A stretch of 64,000 bases of DNA. Origin: Polaribacter litorisediminis. GTDB lineage: Bacteria > Bacteroidota > Bacteroidia > Flavobacteriales > Flavobacteriaceae. The stretch spans positions 1,723,001 to 1,787,000 of the forward strand of contig NZ_CP082966.1 in NCBI RefSeq assembly GCF_019968605.1. The letters are read 5' to 3'. The position numbers and the translations under genes are program-made. The notes below the pieces were generated by a model. That model was not told the DNA's origin and made no database searches. It saw only the letters and a list, made by a program, of their open reading frames with translations. This document shows positions 16,074 through 27,762 of this stretch, in pieces (the first letter of the stretch is position 1; every line of letters begins with the position of its first letter).

Positions 16074-16945
16074 GAATTGTAATTCTATCAAGAAACCCAA
16101 AGTTATACTCAACAAGAAGGTTGGTTGAAGCCGCTCAAAAGAGAAAACATGAGGTTTTTGTAGTAGATCACTTAAAATGTAATATTGAAATTGAGAAGAA
16201 AGCTCCTAAAATATATTATAAAGGTGAATATTTAGAAAATATTGATGCTATTATTCCTAGAATTGGTGCTTCTGTAACTTTTTATGGTACAGCAGTAATT
16301 CGCCAATTTGAAATGATGAAGGTTTTTACAGCTGTTTCTTCTATTGGTCTGGTAAGATCTCGAGATAAATTGAGTAGTTTACAAATTTTAGCAAGAGCTG
16401 GTGTTGGTTTGCCAAAAACAGTTTTTACAAATTATACAAAAGATGTAGAACACGTAATAGATTCTGTTGGAGGCACTCCTCTTGTCCTAAAGTTATTAGA
16501 AGGAACCCAAGGTTTAGGAGTTGTTTTAGCAGAAACTCAAAATGCAGCAACTTCGGTTTTAGAAGCTTTTAATGGCTTAGGTGCTAGAGTTATAGCACAA
16601 GAGTTTATCAAAGAAGCTGGCGGAGCAGATATTAGAGTTTTTGTAGTTGATGGCAAAGTGATTGGTGCGATGAAAAGACAAGGTAAAGAGGGTGAATTTA
16701 GATCTAATTTACACAGAGGAGGAAACGCATCTATCATAGAATTAACCGATGACGAGGAAAGAACTGCCTTAAAAGCTACGAAAGCAATGGGGTTAGGTGT
16801 TGCAGGTGTAGATATGCTGCAATCTTCTAAAGGACCTTTAGTTTTAGAAGTAAATTCTTCTCCTGGTTTAGAGGGTATAGAAGTAGCAACTGGTAAAAAT
16901 ATTGCGAAAGAAATCATACGTTATTTAGAATTAAATGTCGAATAA
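16070..16945 (+). CDS. rimK: RimK-type alpha-L-glutamate ligase (ATP-grasp)
   Basis: The 291-residue ATP-grasp ligase aligns along its length with RimK. Its N-terminal RimK domain includes [17 protein letters not shown]. The ATP-grasp domain has [18 protein letters not shown] (ATP-binding loop), [25 protein letters not shown] and the metal-binding [15 protein letters not shown]. In E. coli RimK adds Glu residues to the C-terminus of ribosomal protein S6 and can make free poly-glutamate. Here it sits between a protease and an aspartoacylase-like enzyme, so a tagging or small-peptide role beyond S6 is possible. Confidence 0.9.
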   Translation: MRIVILSRNPKLYSTRRLVEAAQKRKHEVFVVDHLKCNIEIEKKAPKIYYKGEYLENIDAIIPRIGASVTFYGTAVIRQFEMMKVFTAVSSIGLVRSRDKLSSLQILARAGVGLPKTVFTNYTKDVEHVIDSVGGTPLVLKLLEGTQGLGVVLAETQNAATSVLEAFNGLGARVIAQEFIKEAGGADIRVFVVDGKVIGAMKRQGKEGEFRSNLHRGGNASIIELTDDEERTALKATKAMGLGVAGVDMLQSSKGPLVLEVNSSPGLEGIEVATGKNIAKEIIRYLELNVE

Positions 16946-17885
16946 ACCTTTTATACTTTTAGGAAAAGTAATTCCGGAAGGAAAACGTACTGTAATAGAT
17001 TTAAAAATCGCTAAATTACATACAAGAACTACCGTGAATGTTCCTGTAATTATAGAGCGATCTCAAAATCCTGGTCCTGTAGTTTTACTACTATCGGGAA
17101 TTCATGGAGACGAAACAAATGGAGTTGGTATTGTTAGAGAAATTATCAATCTAAAATTAAACAAACCCAAAAAAGGAACTATTATTTGTATTCCTGTTTT
17201 TAATATTTTTGGGTATTTAATACAAACTAGAGAATTTCCTGATGGTCGTGATTTAAACCGAATGTTTCCAGGAACTATTAATGGTTCTTTAGCAAGCCAA
17301 TTTGCCTATCAATTTACAAAAGAAATTGCTCCTTTAGTAGATTATGTAATCGATTTTCATACAGGTGGCGGTGAGCGCGACAATATTGCACAAATAAGAT
17401 GCAGTAAAGATGATGAAAAAGCGCTAGAACTAGCTAAGGTTTTTAACCCGCCGATGATTGTTTTCTCTGAAAATATCACAAAATCGTTAAGAGAAACTTT
17501 GCATAAAATGGGGAAAACCGTGTTACTTTTTGAAGGAGGAAAATCTAATGAATTGAATCCTACTATCATTAATGAGGGTGTAAACGGAACTAAAAATATT
17601 TTAATTCGACTTGGTTTAATCGAAGGAGAAATTACAGTGAAAGCAGTACCTGTTTTTGTTTATAAATCGAAATGGTTAAGAGCTTCAGATTCTGGCATGT
17701 TTAAAATAATGGCTAAAAATGGTTCTTTTGTAAAAAAAAGAGAGATTTTAGGGGTTATTCAAGATCCTTTTGGCGAGTTTAAAAAGAAAATATATGCACC
17801 TTTTAACTGTCATATTTTTTGCATTAATAAAACCCCGATTGTAAACAAAGGAGACGCTCTCTTTCATGTAAGTATTACTGATTAA
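16935..17885 (+). CDS. Succinylglutamate desuccinylase/aspartoacylase family metal-dependent hydrolase
   Basis: This 316-residue zinc carboxypeptidase-like amidohydrolase has zinc ligands in [12 protein letters not shown] (His and Glu, about residues 54-65) and [11 protein letters not shown] (His, about 141-151). The catalytic Glu is probably in LLFEGGKS. The C-terminal beta domain of about 90 residues is typical of AstE/AspA. The start overlaps the end of rimK by 11 bases. AstE itself removes succinate from N-succinylglutamate, but no arginine-succinyl pathway genes are nearby, so the substrate is more likely a product of the RimK ligase. Confidence 0.85.
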   Translation: MSNKPFILLGKVIPEGKRTVIDLKIAKLHTRTTVNVPVIIERSQNPGPVVLLLSGIHGDETNGVGIVREIINLKLNKPKKGTIICIPVFNIFGYLIQTREFPDGRDLNRMFPGTINGSLASQFAYQFTKEIAPLVDYVIDFHTGGGERDNIAQIRCSKDDEKALELAKVFNPPMIVFSENITKSLRETLHKMGKTVLLFEGGKSNELNPTIINEGVNGTKNILIRLGLIEGEITVKAVPVFVYKSKWLRASDSGMFKIMAKNGSFVKKREILGVIQDPFGEFKKKIYAPFNCHIFCINKTPIVNKGDALFHVSITD

Positions 17886-17951
17886 CCTATCATACCTGAT
17901 TTCTAAACATATCGTACCGAAACTTCATAAAATTGTACGACTAAATAGTAT

Positions 17952-17981
17952 ATGTAGATTTAGAAAAATCTATATTTTTTT
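17952..17981 (+). terminator. Intrinsic terminator of the rimK operon
   Basis: TAGATTT (17955-17961) and AAATCTA (17966-17972) pair across the loop AGAA, and the stem can extend outward by about three pairs including one G-T. It is followed by a run of T (17975-17980). It lies 70 bases after the stop of the last rimK-cluster gene. Confidence 0.6.
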
Positions 17982-18061
17982 AGTAATTTTAAAGAATTCT
18001 AAAAATTGTATTTATCAAAAATGAAATCTTCAAAAGTTCATTTTTAAAAAAGTAGATAATC

Positions 18062-19267
18062 ATGTCTAAAAAAGCAAAAAAGGATTTAGAAGTTCAAGGT
18101 CTTACCAATTTAATTATAGATGCTACTTTGGGTGTTACAGATGTGGTGGAAGCTATGCACAAAAAAATTGTACATCCTCCATTTTTACCGTCTACACCCA
18201 TTCAAAACTTAATTACCAGTATTGCTACTATCACTTATAAAAACATCCGATGGAGTACGTTATTCGTGGGTAAAAATCTACATAAAATACTTGGACAATT
18301 AACCCCTACCATTGGTAATTTAAAAACTTCTGATAAAAAAGAAATCATACTTTCTGCTTTAAATGGTGTTATTGGTGATTATTTAGAGGATCAAGAAAAT
18401 CCATTAAAAATAGAAATGCAATTTCGGTTTCAATCAAAAGCATTAAAGGTTTGTTCTGAGGATTTGAAAGCTACTTACTCAAATATTAATGGTAAAATTC
18501 TTTTGATGATACATGGATCTTGCATGAGTGACATTCAATGGACGCGAAAAAATCATAATCATGAAAAAATTTTATCCAAAGAGTTAGAAAAAACACCTGT
18601 TTACTTGCATTACAATTCGGGCAAACATATTTCTGCCAACGGTCAAAATTTAAATACTTCTTTAGAAGAACTATTAAAAAATTGGCCTGTTCCTGTTGAA
18701 GAGCTTATTATTATAGCGCATAGTATGGGTGGTTTAATTGCGAGAAGTGCTATATATTATGGACAACAAGAACAAAAAAACTGGACTAATCTGCTGAAAA
18801 AAGTAGTTTTTTTAGGAACTCCTCATCACGGATCACAGATTGAAAAAGCAGGCAATTATTTAGATATTATTTTAGAAACGGTTCCGTATACAAAACCTTT
18901 AGCTAGATTAGGAAAAATACGAAGTGCTGGTGTAACTGATTTACGATATGGCAATCTTGTAGATGAAGATTGGCAAAATAATGATCGCTTTGAGCTAAAA
19001 AGAGACCAAAGACAAAATATTCAGTTACCGAAAGAAATTGAATTTTATAGCATCGCAGCAATTATAGGAGAAAAAAAATCTTCTGCATCCTCAAAAATAT
19101 TAGGAGATAATTTAGTTGATGTAAAAAGTGCATTAGGTCAACATAAAAACCCTGATAAAAACTTATCTTTTAAAGAGGAAAATACTTGGATTGCTTATGA
19201 AAATAATCATTTAGATTTGTTGAGTAATCCGAAAATAACAGCTAAATTAAAGAAATGGTTACTTTAG
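18062..19267 (+). CDS. Alpha/beta-hydrolase, lipase/PGAP1-like
   Basis: This soluble 401-residue hydrolase has no signal peptide. Residues 1-140 are a family-specific helical region. The hydrolase core follows: LLMIHGSCMSD (oxyanion strand, about 149-159), IIAHSMGGLIARSA (nucleophile elbow with Ser about 224), and VVFLGTPHHGS, typical of PGAP1/lipase-like enzymes. The likely catalytic His is in NNHLDLLSNP near the C-terminus. It probably cleaves an ester of unknown identity. The gene stands alone between the rimK terminator and trmD. Confidence 0.78.
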   Translation: MSKKAKKDLEVQGLTNLIIDATLGVTDVVEAMHKKIVHPPFLPSTPIQNLITSIATITYKNIRWSTLFVGKNLHKILGQLTPTIGNLKTSDKKEIILSALNGVIGDYLEDQENPLKIEMQFRFQSKALKVCSEDLKATYSNINGKILLMIHGSCMSDIQWTRKNHNHEKILSKELEKTPVYLHYNSGKHISANGQNLNTSLEELLKNWPVPVEELIIIAHSMGGLIARSAIYYGQQEQKNWTNLLKKVVFLGTPHHGSQIEKAGNYLDIILETVPYTKPLARLGKIRSAGVTDLRYGNLVDEDWQNNDRFELKRDQRQNIQLPKEIEFYSIAAIIGEKKSSASSKILGDNLVDVKSALGQHKNPDKNLSFKEENTWIAYENNHLDLLSNPKITAKLKKWLL

Positions 19268-19405
19268 AAATTTCATTTATTTTAAACCGTAAAAATTCAT
19301 TTTTACAATAAAACTTGTGAACTCAATTAAAATAAATCATTGTAAGTTAGCAAAATCAACTAAAAAGGGTCACTAAAGAACCGTTAAAAAACATACATTT
19401 ACAAC

Positions 19406-20083
19406 ATGCGAATAGACATTATTTCCGTAGCACCTAATTTGTTAGAAAGTCCTTTTAATCATTCGATTATAAAACGTGCCAAAGAAAAAGGTTTGGCAGA
19501 AATTAAAGTTCATGATTTAAGAACTTATGGTTTAGGCAATTACAAACAAATTGATGACACCCAATTTGGTGGTGGCGCAGGTATGGTAATGATGATAGAA
19601 CCGATAGCGAATTGCATTAAAAAACTACAATCTGAACGTGTTTATGACGAAGTTATTTACATGACCCCAGATGCCAAAACATTAAATCAAGGAACGGCAA
19701 ATACGCTTTCTTTAAAAAAAAATATACTTATTTTAACAGGTCATTATAAAGGCGTAGATCATAGAATTAGAGAATTATTTATCACCAAAGAAATTTCAAT
19801 TGGAGACTATGTTTTAACGGGTGGTGAATTAGCTGCCGCTGTTTTAGTAGACGCTGTAATTCGTTTAATTCCTGGTGTAATTGGTGATGAGCAATCTGCA
19901 TTGACAGATTCTTTTCAAGATAATTTATTATCTCCGCCGGTGTATACAAGACCTTCGGATTATGAAGGAAATAAAGTTCCTGACATTCTATTATCGGGTA
20001 ATTTTCCTAAAATTGAAGATTGGAGAAGTGACCAAGCTTATAAAAGAACAGAAGAAATAAGGCCTGATTTGTTAGATGAATAA
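19406..20083 (+). CDS. trmD: tRNA (guanine(37)-N1)-methyltransferase TrmD
   Basis: TrmD methylates G37 of tRNAs and prevents frameshifting. The 225-residue SPOUT protein carries all signature stretches: [27 protein letters not shown], the trefoil-knot SAM site [27 protein letters not shown], and the C-terminal YTRPSDYEG. Its stop overlaps the start of the GT2 gene by eight bases. rplS, often near trmD in bacteria, lies 3.8 kb downstream, separated by two glycosyltransferase genes and the IS110 element. Confidence 0.96.
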   Translation: MRIDIISVAPNLLESPFNHSIIKRAKEKGLAEIKVHDLRTYGLGNYKQIDDTQFGGGAGMVMMIEPIANCIKKLQSERVYDEVIYMTPDAKTLNQGTANTLSLKKNILILTGHYKGVDHRIRELFITKEISIGDYVLTGGELAAAVLVDAVIRLIPGVIGDEQSALTDSFQDNLLSPPVYTRPSDYEGNKVPDILLSGNFPKIEDWRSDQAYKRTEEIRPDLLDE

Positions 20084-20843
20084 AACGCACAAAATTTTTG
20101 AATTATGTATTGTAATTCCCTGTTATAATGAAGGCAAGCGCTTAAAATTTCATGAATTCAATCTATTTTTAAAAAAACACAAACAGGTACTTATCTGTTT
20201 CGTTAATGATGGTTCTTCGGATAACACAAATGTTGTTATACAACAATTTAACGCTTCTTTTTTAGAAAACAGCACACTACTCTCTTTAGAAAAAAACCAA
20301 GGAAAAGCAGAAGCCGTTAGACAAGGAATATTATTTGCAAATAAAAACTTTTCTTTTAAAAATATTGCATATTTAGATGCGGATTTATCAACCTCATTAG
20401 AAGAATGTTATAGAATTAGCCAACAAATTAAAGAGGAAACTATCTTTGCCTTTGGTTCTAGAGTATCAAAAATAGATACAAATATAGAACGAAAAAAATA
20501 TCGTTTTTTAGTTGGACGATTTATTGCAACCTTAATTTCTATACAATTAGATTTAGCAGTTTATGATACGCAATGTGGTTGCAAAGTTTTTAAAAATGAA
20601 ATTACAGCCCCTCTTTTTAAGGAGAAATTTATTTCTAAATGGCTGTTTGATGTTGAAATTTTTCATCGGTTAATTGTTCTTTATGGAAAACAAAATATGA
20701 AAATAATCTGTAAAGAAGAATCTCTAAATTCTTGGATTGATACTGATGACAGCAAAGTAAAAATGACTTATTTCTTAAAACTTTGGTTAGATTTATTAAG
20801 GATTAGAAATAGATATAAATCTGTAAAACAAATAATGAAATGA
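20076..20843 (+). CDS. Family 2 glycosyltransferase, polyprenyl-phosphate glucosyltransferase-like
   Basis: This is a GT-A fold enzyme of 255 residues. The N-terminal nucleotide-binding stretch is [15 protein letters not shown], the first acidic motif is VNDGSSDNT, and the DxD-like motif is YLDADLSTS. The QCGCKVFK segment resembles dolichyl-phosphate beta-glucosyltransferases. No C-terminal membrane helices are seen. It would make an undecaprenyl-phosphate sugar donor, and the GT39-type transferase at 22335 is the natural consumer. An IS110 element now sits between the two genes and begins immediately after this stop codon. Confidence 0.85.
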   Translation: MNKTHKIFELCIVIPCYNEGKRLKFHEFNLFLKKHKQVLICFVNDGSSDNTNVVIQQFNASFLENSTLLSLEKNQGKAEAVRQGILFANKNFSFKNIAYLDADLSTSLEECYRISQQIKEETIFAFGSRVSKIDTNIERKKYRFLVGRFIATLISIQLDLAVYDTQCGCKVFKNEITAPLFKEKFISKWLFDVEIFHRLIVLYGKQNMKIICKEESLNSWIDTDDSKVKMTYFLKLWLDLLRIRNRYKSVKQIMK

Positions 20844-20906
20844 AACATTCATGATTAATTTTTAAACACACAGCGGAATGATTATTTTGCGTTGAAAACA
20901 CAGACC

Positions 20907-22148
20907 ATGGATAAATCAATCAGTTTTGAGCAAGTTGTAGAAAAAGGTTGTGGTATAGACATCCACAAAAAGATTTTAGTAGCGACAATTCGAGGGACAA
21001 ACATTACAGAAGAGACTCGTAGTTTTGATAGTTTCACAGAAAACATAGAAGAACTTCGAGATTGGCTTTTGAAAAATAAAGTTACTCATGTAGCTATGGA
21101 GAGTACAGGTGTGTATTGGAAACCTGTTTTTAATATTTTGGAAGAAAACTTTGAGGTTATTTTAGTCAATGCCCGCCATATTAAAAATGTGCCAGGTCGT
21201 AAGACCGATAAAGCAGATAGCAAATGGATTACAAAGTTACTTTTGAGTGGTTTGTTACGAGGCAGTTTTATCCCTCCCAAGCACACCAGAGAGTTACGAG
21301 ATTTAACAAGGTACAGGAGAAAACTTACGGGTTATATTGCTTCGGAAAAAAATAGACTTCAAAAGATATTAGAAGATGCGAATATAAAGTTATCAAGTGT
21401 TGTCAGTAGTATGAGTGGTGCTACAGCCACAAAGATTATCAATGCAATGATTGATGGCGAGGATAATATAGATGAGTTAATGAAATTTCGTCATGGAAAA
21501 CTTGCTTGTAGCAAGGAAGATTTAGCGAAATCTTTAAAAGGGTGTTTAACCGAACATCATAAATTTATGTTAAGTACTATTAAGTCTTGTATTGTAGAAA
21601 AACAAGCCACTATAGAAATGTTGGATTCACGTATCGATGTCCATTTAAAGAATAACGAACAAAATTTGTCTCTTGAATTGTTACAAACAATTCCAGGAGT
21701 AGGTAAAGATGCGGCATCAGGAATATTAGCAGAGATTGGCAATAATATGGATCAATTTCCAAGCGAAAGGCATTTAGCTTCTTGGGCAGGAATGAGTCCA
21801 GGAAATAATGAAAGTGCAGGTAAAAAAAAAAGTAGTCGCACAACCCATGGCGATAAATATTTAAAAGTATTATTAGTACAATGTGCATGGGCTGCAACAA
21901 GAACAAAGAACACTTATTTAAGAAGTAAATACGACAGTTTGGTAGTTAGAAGAGGTAAAAAAAGAGCATTAATAGCAGTAGGACATAAGATCCTTGTCGC
22001 AGCCTATTTTATACTAAAAGACCAAGTGGCTTATAAAGATTTAGGTGTAGAGTTTTTAGACAATAAGAGAAAAGTAAATCAAATACAACATCATATCAAG
22101 CGATTAAAGGAGCTAGGTATTGATACAGAACAATTACAAGTTGCATAA
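20907..22148 (+). CDS. IS110-family transposase (DEDD recombinase)
   Basis: The 413-residue product has an N-terminal RuvC-like DEDD domain (GCGIDIHKKILVATIRG with the first Asp, VAMESTGVYWKP with Glu, KTDKADSKWI with the Asp pair). It also has a C-terminal Tnp20 domain (LLQTIPGVGKDAASGILAEIG, then SWAGMSPGNNESAGKKK with the serine used in IS110-type recombination). The frame is intact, so the element may be active. A TTG five codons upstream (20892) is in frame, but ATG at 20907 is preferred. IS110 recombinases are guided by a bridge RNA encoded in the element's non-coding end. Confidence 0.92.
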   Translation: MDKSISFEQVVEKGCGIDIHKKILVATIRGTNITEETRSFDSFTENIEELRDWLLKNKVTHVAMESTGVYWKPVFNILEENFEVILVNARHIKNVPGRKTDKADSKWITKLLLSGLLRGSFIPPKHTRELRDLTRYRRKLTGYIASEKNRLQKILEDANIKLSSVVSSMSGATATKIINAMIDGEDNIDELMKFRHGKLACSKEDLAKSLKGCLTEHHKFMLSTIKSCIVEKQATIEMLDSRIDVHLKNNEQNLSLELLQTIPGVGKDAASGILAEIGNNMDQFPSERHLASWAGMSPGNNESAGKKKSSRTTHGDKYLKVLLVQCAWAATRTKNTYLRSKYDSLVVRRGKKRALIAVGHKILVAAYFILKDQVAYKDLGVEFLDNKRKVNQIQHHIKRLKELGIDTEQLQVA

Positions 22149-22300
22149 AGGTCGATTTTTACTGGAGGTTGAAATATCCTATCAAAAATAGGAAACCCCG
22201 AAAATGAAACTGACAACAAACGCTAAGCACACAGCAGTAAGCCATAGAGCTTGAAGATGAAAATTTAACTTTCTTGGTGTTTGCAACTATTTTTTAAAAC
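22149..22300 (+). ncRNA. Candidate bridge RNA in the IS110 right end
   Basis: The non-coding tail after the transposase folds into several hairpins. GGTT...AACC encloses TCCTAT-CAAAA-ATAGGA (about 22172-22199), and AAGC-CATAGA-GCTT follows. IS110-family elements carry a structured RNA in one non-coding end that pairs with donor and target DNA. Here the 3' tail is clearly longer and more structured than the 60-base 5' end, as in the IS1111 subgroup. Guide loops were not matched to the target, so this is a structural inference. Confidence 0.4.
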
Positions 22301-22334
22301 ACTCATTATGAGAATAAAACAGAATTATAAACAG

Positions 22335-23732
22335 ATGAAAAAACTCATCAACAAAAAACATTTTTTTTTGATTTCAATTATCATTTTAATTATTTGGCGA
22401 GCTTTTTTAAATGGGGCAATTCCATTAATGGATAAAACAGAAGCACGTTATGCAGAAATTGCCAGAATTATGGCAGAAACAAACGATTATATTACACCTC
22501 AAATAGATTACGGAATTCCCTTTTGGGCAAAACCACCGCTTTCAACTTGGCTCTCGGCATTAAGCTTCGATGCTTTTGGTGTTTCAGAATTTACTGCCAG
22601 ATTACCTTACCTTTTATTTAGTATTTTATTAGTTTTTTTAATAGGAAAATACGCCACAAGGGAGAAACTTCCATTTTTTCTACCCGGCTTTATAGTGCTT
22701 ACAATTCCCCAATTTTTTATTCATGCGGGCGTTGTTTCTACCGATACTTTACTAGCTTTTTCTGTAGCATTAGTCATGCTATCTTTTTGGGAAGCCATCA
22801 CCAATCCTGAAAATAAAATCTGGAAGTATGCAATATTTGTTGGTTTCGGTATTGGTTTATTAGCAAAAGGCCCTATCGTCTTTATTTTAACCTTACCCCC
22901 TATTTTTATGTGGGCATTAATTTCAAAATCATTTAAAAAAATATTTTCTACAATTCCAATTATTTTAGGAATATTAATGATTACCGCAGTAGCTGGTCCA
23001 TGGTATTATTTAGCAGAACAAAAAACTCCAGGTTTTATTGATTATTTTATTGTAGGAGAACATTTTAAACGTTTTTTTGATAGTAGTTGGTCTGGAGATA
23101 AATATGGTTTTCCAAAACAACAACCTTTGGGAATTATTTGGATTTTTCTTTTGCTATTTGCGATGCCTTGGATACAGGTTGTAATAGGTAAATTATGGAA
23201 AAACAAAAAACAATTATTTTCTAATAAATGGATTCTTTTTTTGGGCGCTTGGCTAGTTTGGACACCTTTATTTTTTACGGTTTCCAAAAGCTTAATTCAT
23301 CCTTATATTTTACCAGTTATGATTCCCATTGCACTTTTAGCCGTTTATTTTTGGAAAGATATAAAACAAAAAGCATTCATTATTACGGTTAGTTTAATTG
23401 TTCCTGTTGCATCAATGATTACTTATAGTATTGGTTTATATGATAATAACATTGAAAATTATGCCAATTCAGATAAATATTTAATACAACATTGTGAACA
23501 AAATAGCAGTGAATTATACCATTTTAACACTAAAAGTTATTCAAGTCAGTTTTATAGTTCAGGAAAAGTAAAATCTATTCATTTGAATGAATTAAAGACC
23601 ATCATAAAAGAAGAAAATAGATTCTATTTTATTATTTCTAAAGGTGATGAAGAAAAAATGAAGTCCTTATTATCTGAAAACTTTCAATTAATTGATGGAA
23701 ATAGAAAAAAAAGGCTTTATTTACATCCATAA
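22335..23732 (+). CDS. GT39-family (ArnT/PMT-like) membrane glycosyltransferase
   Basis: This is an integral inner-membrane protein of 465 residues with about ten predicted helices and a C-terminal periplasmic tail. Near the N-terminus, PLMDKTEARYAEIARIMAE supplies the acidic catalytic loop of GT39/GT83 enzymes. YGIPFWAKPPLSTWLSA follows, as in ArnT-like transferases. It would transfer a sugar from a polyprenyl-phosphate donor, probably made by the GT2 enzyme, to lipid A, protein or another envelope acceptor. I chose ATG 22335 (MKKLINKKHFF); ATG 22308 is also in frame but lies at the IS110 border. Confidence 0.83.
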   Translation: MKKLINKKHFFLISIIILIIWRAFLNGAIPLMDKTEARYAEIARIMAETNDYITPQIDYGIPFWAKPPLSTWLSALSFDAFGVSEFTARLPYLLFSILLVFLIGKYATREKLPFFLPGFIVLTIPQFFIHAGVVSTDTLLAFSVALVMLSFWEAITNPENKIWKYAIFVGFGIGLLAKGPIVFILTLPPIFMWALISKSFKKIFSTIPIILGILMITAVAGPWYYLAEQKTPGFIDYFIVGEHFKRFFDSSWSGDKYGFPKQQPLGIIWIFLLLFAMPWIQVVIGKLWKNKKQLFSNKWILFLGAWLVWTPLFFTVSKSLIHPYILPVMIPIALLAVYFWKDIKQKAFIITVSLIVPVASMITYSIGLYDNNIENYANSDKYLIQHCEQNSSELYHFNTKSYSSQFYSSGKVKSIHLNELKTIIKEENRFYFIISKGDEEKMKSLLSENFQLIDGNRKKRLYLHP

Positions 23733-23850
23733 AAAAGTAAAATCAGAAGCTTAAATTTTAAAATGCAAATTCATTATAGTTTATGATGCATATAAAACAT
23801 TCGGTAAAATAAATTTAAATAATTTTACTCTTATTTTATAAACTTTTTAT

Positions 23851-23858
23851 TACTTTTG
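23851..23858 (+). promoter_or_regulatory. -7 promoter box of rplS
   Basis: TACTTTTG matches TAnnTTTG and lies 68 bases before the rplS ATG, leaving a leader of roughly 60 bases as is common for ribosomal-protein genes. Confidence 0.55.
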
Positions 23859-23926
23859 CAACCGGAAAAATAACCTCTGACGAAAAAATCGTGAACGTTG
23901 TTTTACAAAACTATAAATTATAAGAT

Positions 23927-24277
23927 ATGGAATCTTTAATAAAATTTGTTCAAGACGAATTTATAACAAAAAAGGAATTTGCAGAATTTACTGCGGGTGA
24001 TACAATTACAGTGTATTACGAAATCAAGGAAGGCGAAAAAGTACGTACTCAGTTTTTTAGAGGTGTAGTAATTCAAAGAAAAGGAGTTGCAGCTTCTGAA
24101 ACATTTACAATCAGAAAAATGTCTGGTACTGTTGGTGTAGAAAGAATTTTCCCTGTAAACTTACCTTCTATTCAAAAAATTGAAGTTAATAAAAGAGGTA
24201 AAGTACGTAGAGCTCGTATTTACTACTTTAGAGGTCTTACTGGTAAAAAAGCTAGAATTACTGAAAAAAGAAGATAA
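23927..24277 (+). CDS. rplS: 50S ribosomal protein L19
   Basis: L19 lies at the 30S-50S interface. The 116-residue product carries the family signatures FTAGDTITVYYEIKEG, FRGVVIQRKG, FTIRKMSGTVGVERIFP and RRARIYYFRGLTGKKARI. Length is normal. The gene has its own promoter and a strong terminator and is monocistronic here. Confidence 0.97.
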   Translation: MESLIKFVQDEFITKKEFAEFTAGDTITVYYEIKEGEKVRTQFFRGVVIQRKGVAASETFTIRKMSGTVGVERIFPVNLPSIQKIEVNKRGKVRRARIYYFRGLTGKKARITEKRR

Positions 24278-24301
24278 TCTCTTTTTAAAAAGTTATATGA
24301 T

Positions 24302-24335
24302 AAAGCGTTGTGAAATTCACAACGCTTTTTTTTTA
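24302..24335 (+). terminator. Strong intrinsic terminator of rplS
   Basis: A perfect 13-base inverted repeat (AAAGCGTTGTGAA / TTCACAACGCTTT around a single A) is followed by a run of T. It begins 25 bases after the rplS stop. Confidence 0.9.
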
Positions 24336-24481
24336 TTCAAACAACGTTGCGTTTACATTCCTTTGTTCACAAATGTTCATAACTATGGTTAATATTATGT
24401 TGATTTCTAGTTAATTAAAAAAAACTGCTAATTCACATACGCTGATTCCATTTATATTGATTTTACAATTTAACTGAATGA

Positions 24482-24603
24482 ATTCCATTTTGGACATATA
24501 ATGCCGTAATAAATCGTTTCTTTTTCGCTTTCTTTTTTAAAAAAAATTATTGTAACGAAAGATATCCAATTATTTAAACGCCATCATAAATCTAAATCGA
24601 TAT
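24482..24603 (+). mobile_element. MITE family 2, degraded copy
   Basis: This 122-bp element shares its left part (GACATATAATGCCGTAATAA, then TCGTTTCTTTTTCGCTT) and its right end with the copy at 24841-25003. Its 26-base ends are inverted repeats matching at about 16 positions by eye. No clear target duplication is visible. It ends eight bases before MITE family 1 copy 2. Confidence 0.6.
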
Positions 24604-24610
24604 AACAGAT

Positions 24611-24837
24611 CATTGTTGTCCGATAAAAGATAAAAAGACCGCTTTCGCTGTTAGAGTAAAGAACAAAGACTTGAATGTATCTAACTGAAAAACAATATTA
24701 TTAAGATTTTAAATTTTTCGATACATCATAAATTCTAAAGCGGTTTTAAAAGCAAGGTATACTACTTTAAAGGCTCTTCAAAATCAATACTATCAATACT
24801 TTAAAACATTTTAGCTAATTTTAATCGGACAACACTA
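24611..24837 (+). mobile_element. MITE family 1, copy 2
   Basis: This 227-bp copy is about nine-tenths identical by eye to the one at 6319-6546. It has ends CATTGTTGTCCGAT and ATCGGACAACACTA and the internal ACCGCTTT/AAAGCGGT pair. Its flanks (ATAACAGAT and ATAATACCA) do not form an exact 9-bp duplication, so this copy is older or was rearranged. It sits between the two family 2 copies. Confidence 0.85.
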
Positions 24838-24840
24838 ATA

Positions 24841-25003
24841 ATACCATTTTAGACATCTAATGCCGTAATAAATCGTTTCTTTTTCGCTTACTTTTTATTA
24901 AAAAAAATGACCGTAACGAAGGCTTCGCTAATTGTTTTTTAATTTCAATGAACCAAAAAATAATTCAATTTATTTACACGGCATTTAATAACTAAATTGG
25001 TAT
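24841..25003 (+). mobile_element. MITE family 2, better-preserved copy
   Basis: This 163-bp non-coding element has 26-base terminal inverted repeats (24841-24866 and 24978-25003) that match at about 20 positions. They start ATACCA and end AATGCCGT on the inner side. It begins three bases after MITE family 1 copy 2. No transposase of this type lies in the window. Confidence 0.68.
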
Positions 25004-25364
25004 AAAAGATATAAAATTGAAAAAATGTAAATTTATACGTGAACGTTCTTTAAATTGATGCTCCTTAATAGTGCATTTTTGAAAGATGTATCACTTTAAA
25101 AAAGAATTCTTTTACAAATGTTATTAAAAAAATAGAGAAAGATAATTTCTTCCGAAAAAAGAATTGTACCTGTATTCTTATCTATTTTAAATTCTTAGAA
25201 AATAATCTCAAAACTATTTAAAAAAAATTATATCGTGACCAGTATTTGTTTGATATGGTTTTATATTTTTCACTTCTTCGAAATCGATTTCAAAAATTAT
25301 AATAAATGCAATAAATCGCCTTAATTAATAGCATTTTACCAATAAAAATGCCAACTTAAATTCA

Positions 25365-25372
25365 TAAATTTG
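25365..25372 (+). promoter_or_regulatory. -7 promoter box of idh
   Basis: TAAATTTG matches TAnnTTTG, 71 bases before the ATG at 25444, downstream of the MITE cluster. Confidence 0.5.
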
Positions 25373-25431
25373 TTCGCTTTCAAAACAATATAGTTTTCTT
25401 TAGAAAGTATATTATTCTTACAATTATTTAA

Positions 25432-27663
<2,232 letters not shown>

Positions 27664-27700
27664 TTAAAGTTTTACATAAATTTTCTTAAAATATTAACAA

Positions 27701-27728
27701 AAAGAGTGCTATTTAGCACTCTTTTTTT
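27701..27728 (+). terminator. Intrinsic terminator of idh
   Basis: The arms AAAGAGTGCT (27701-27710) and AGCACTCTTT (27715-27724) enclose ATTT and are followed by a T run. Confidence 0.88.
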
Positions 27729-27762
27729 AGTTAGTTTTGAATCCTAATCAATCTATGAACCA

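Larger units (their letters stand above)
20844..22307 (+). mobile_element. IS110-family insertion sequence
   Basis: The element comprises about 60 bases of left non-coding DNA, one DEDD-type transposase gene and about 160 bases of structured right non-coding DNA. As usual for IS110, I could not find terminal inverted repeats or a target duplication, so both borders are approximate: they are set by the flanking GT2 stop and the GT39 start. The short sequence ACACAGC occurs in both non-coding ends. The element separates two genes that would otherwise be adjacent. Confidence 0.75.

Noticed and set aside
20844-22307. Terminal inverted repeats or target duplication for the IS110 element
   Set aside because: I searched both flanks by eye; only the short ACACAGC match was found and it is a direct repeat, as expected for a family without TIRs.
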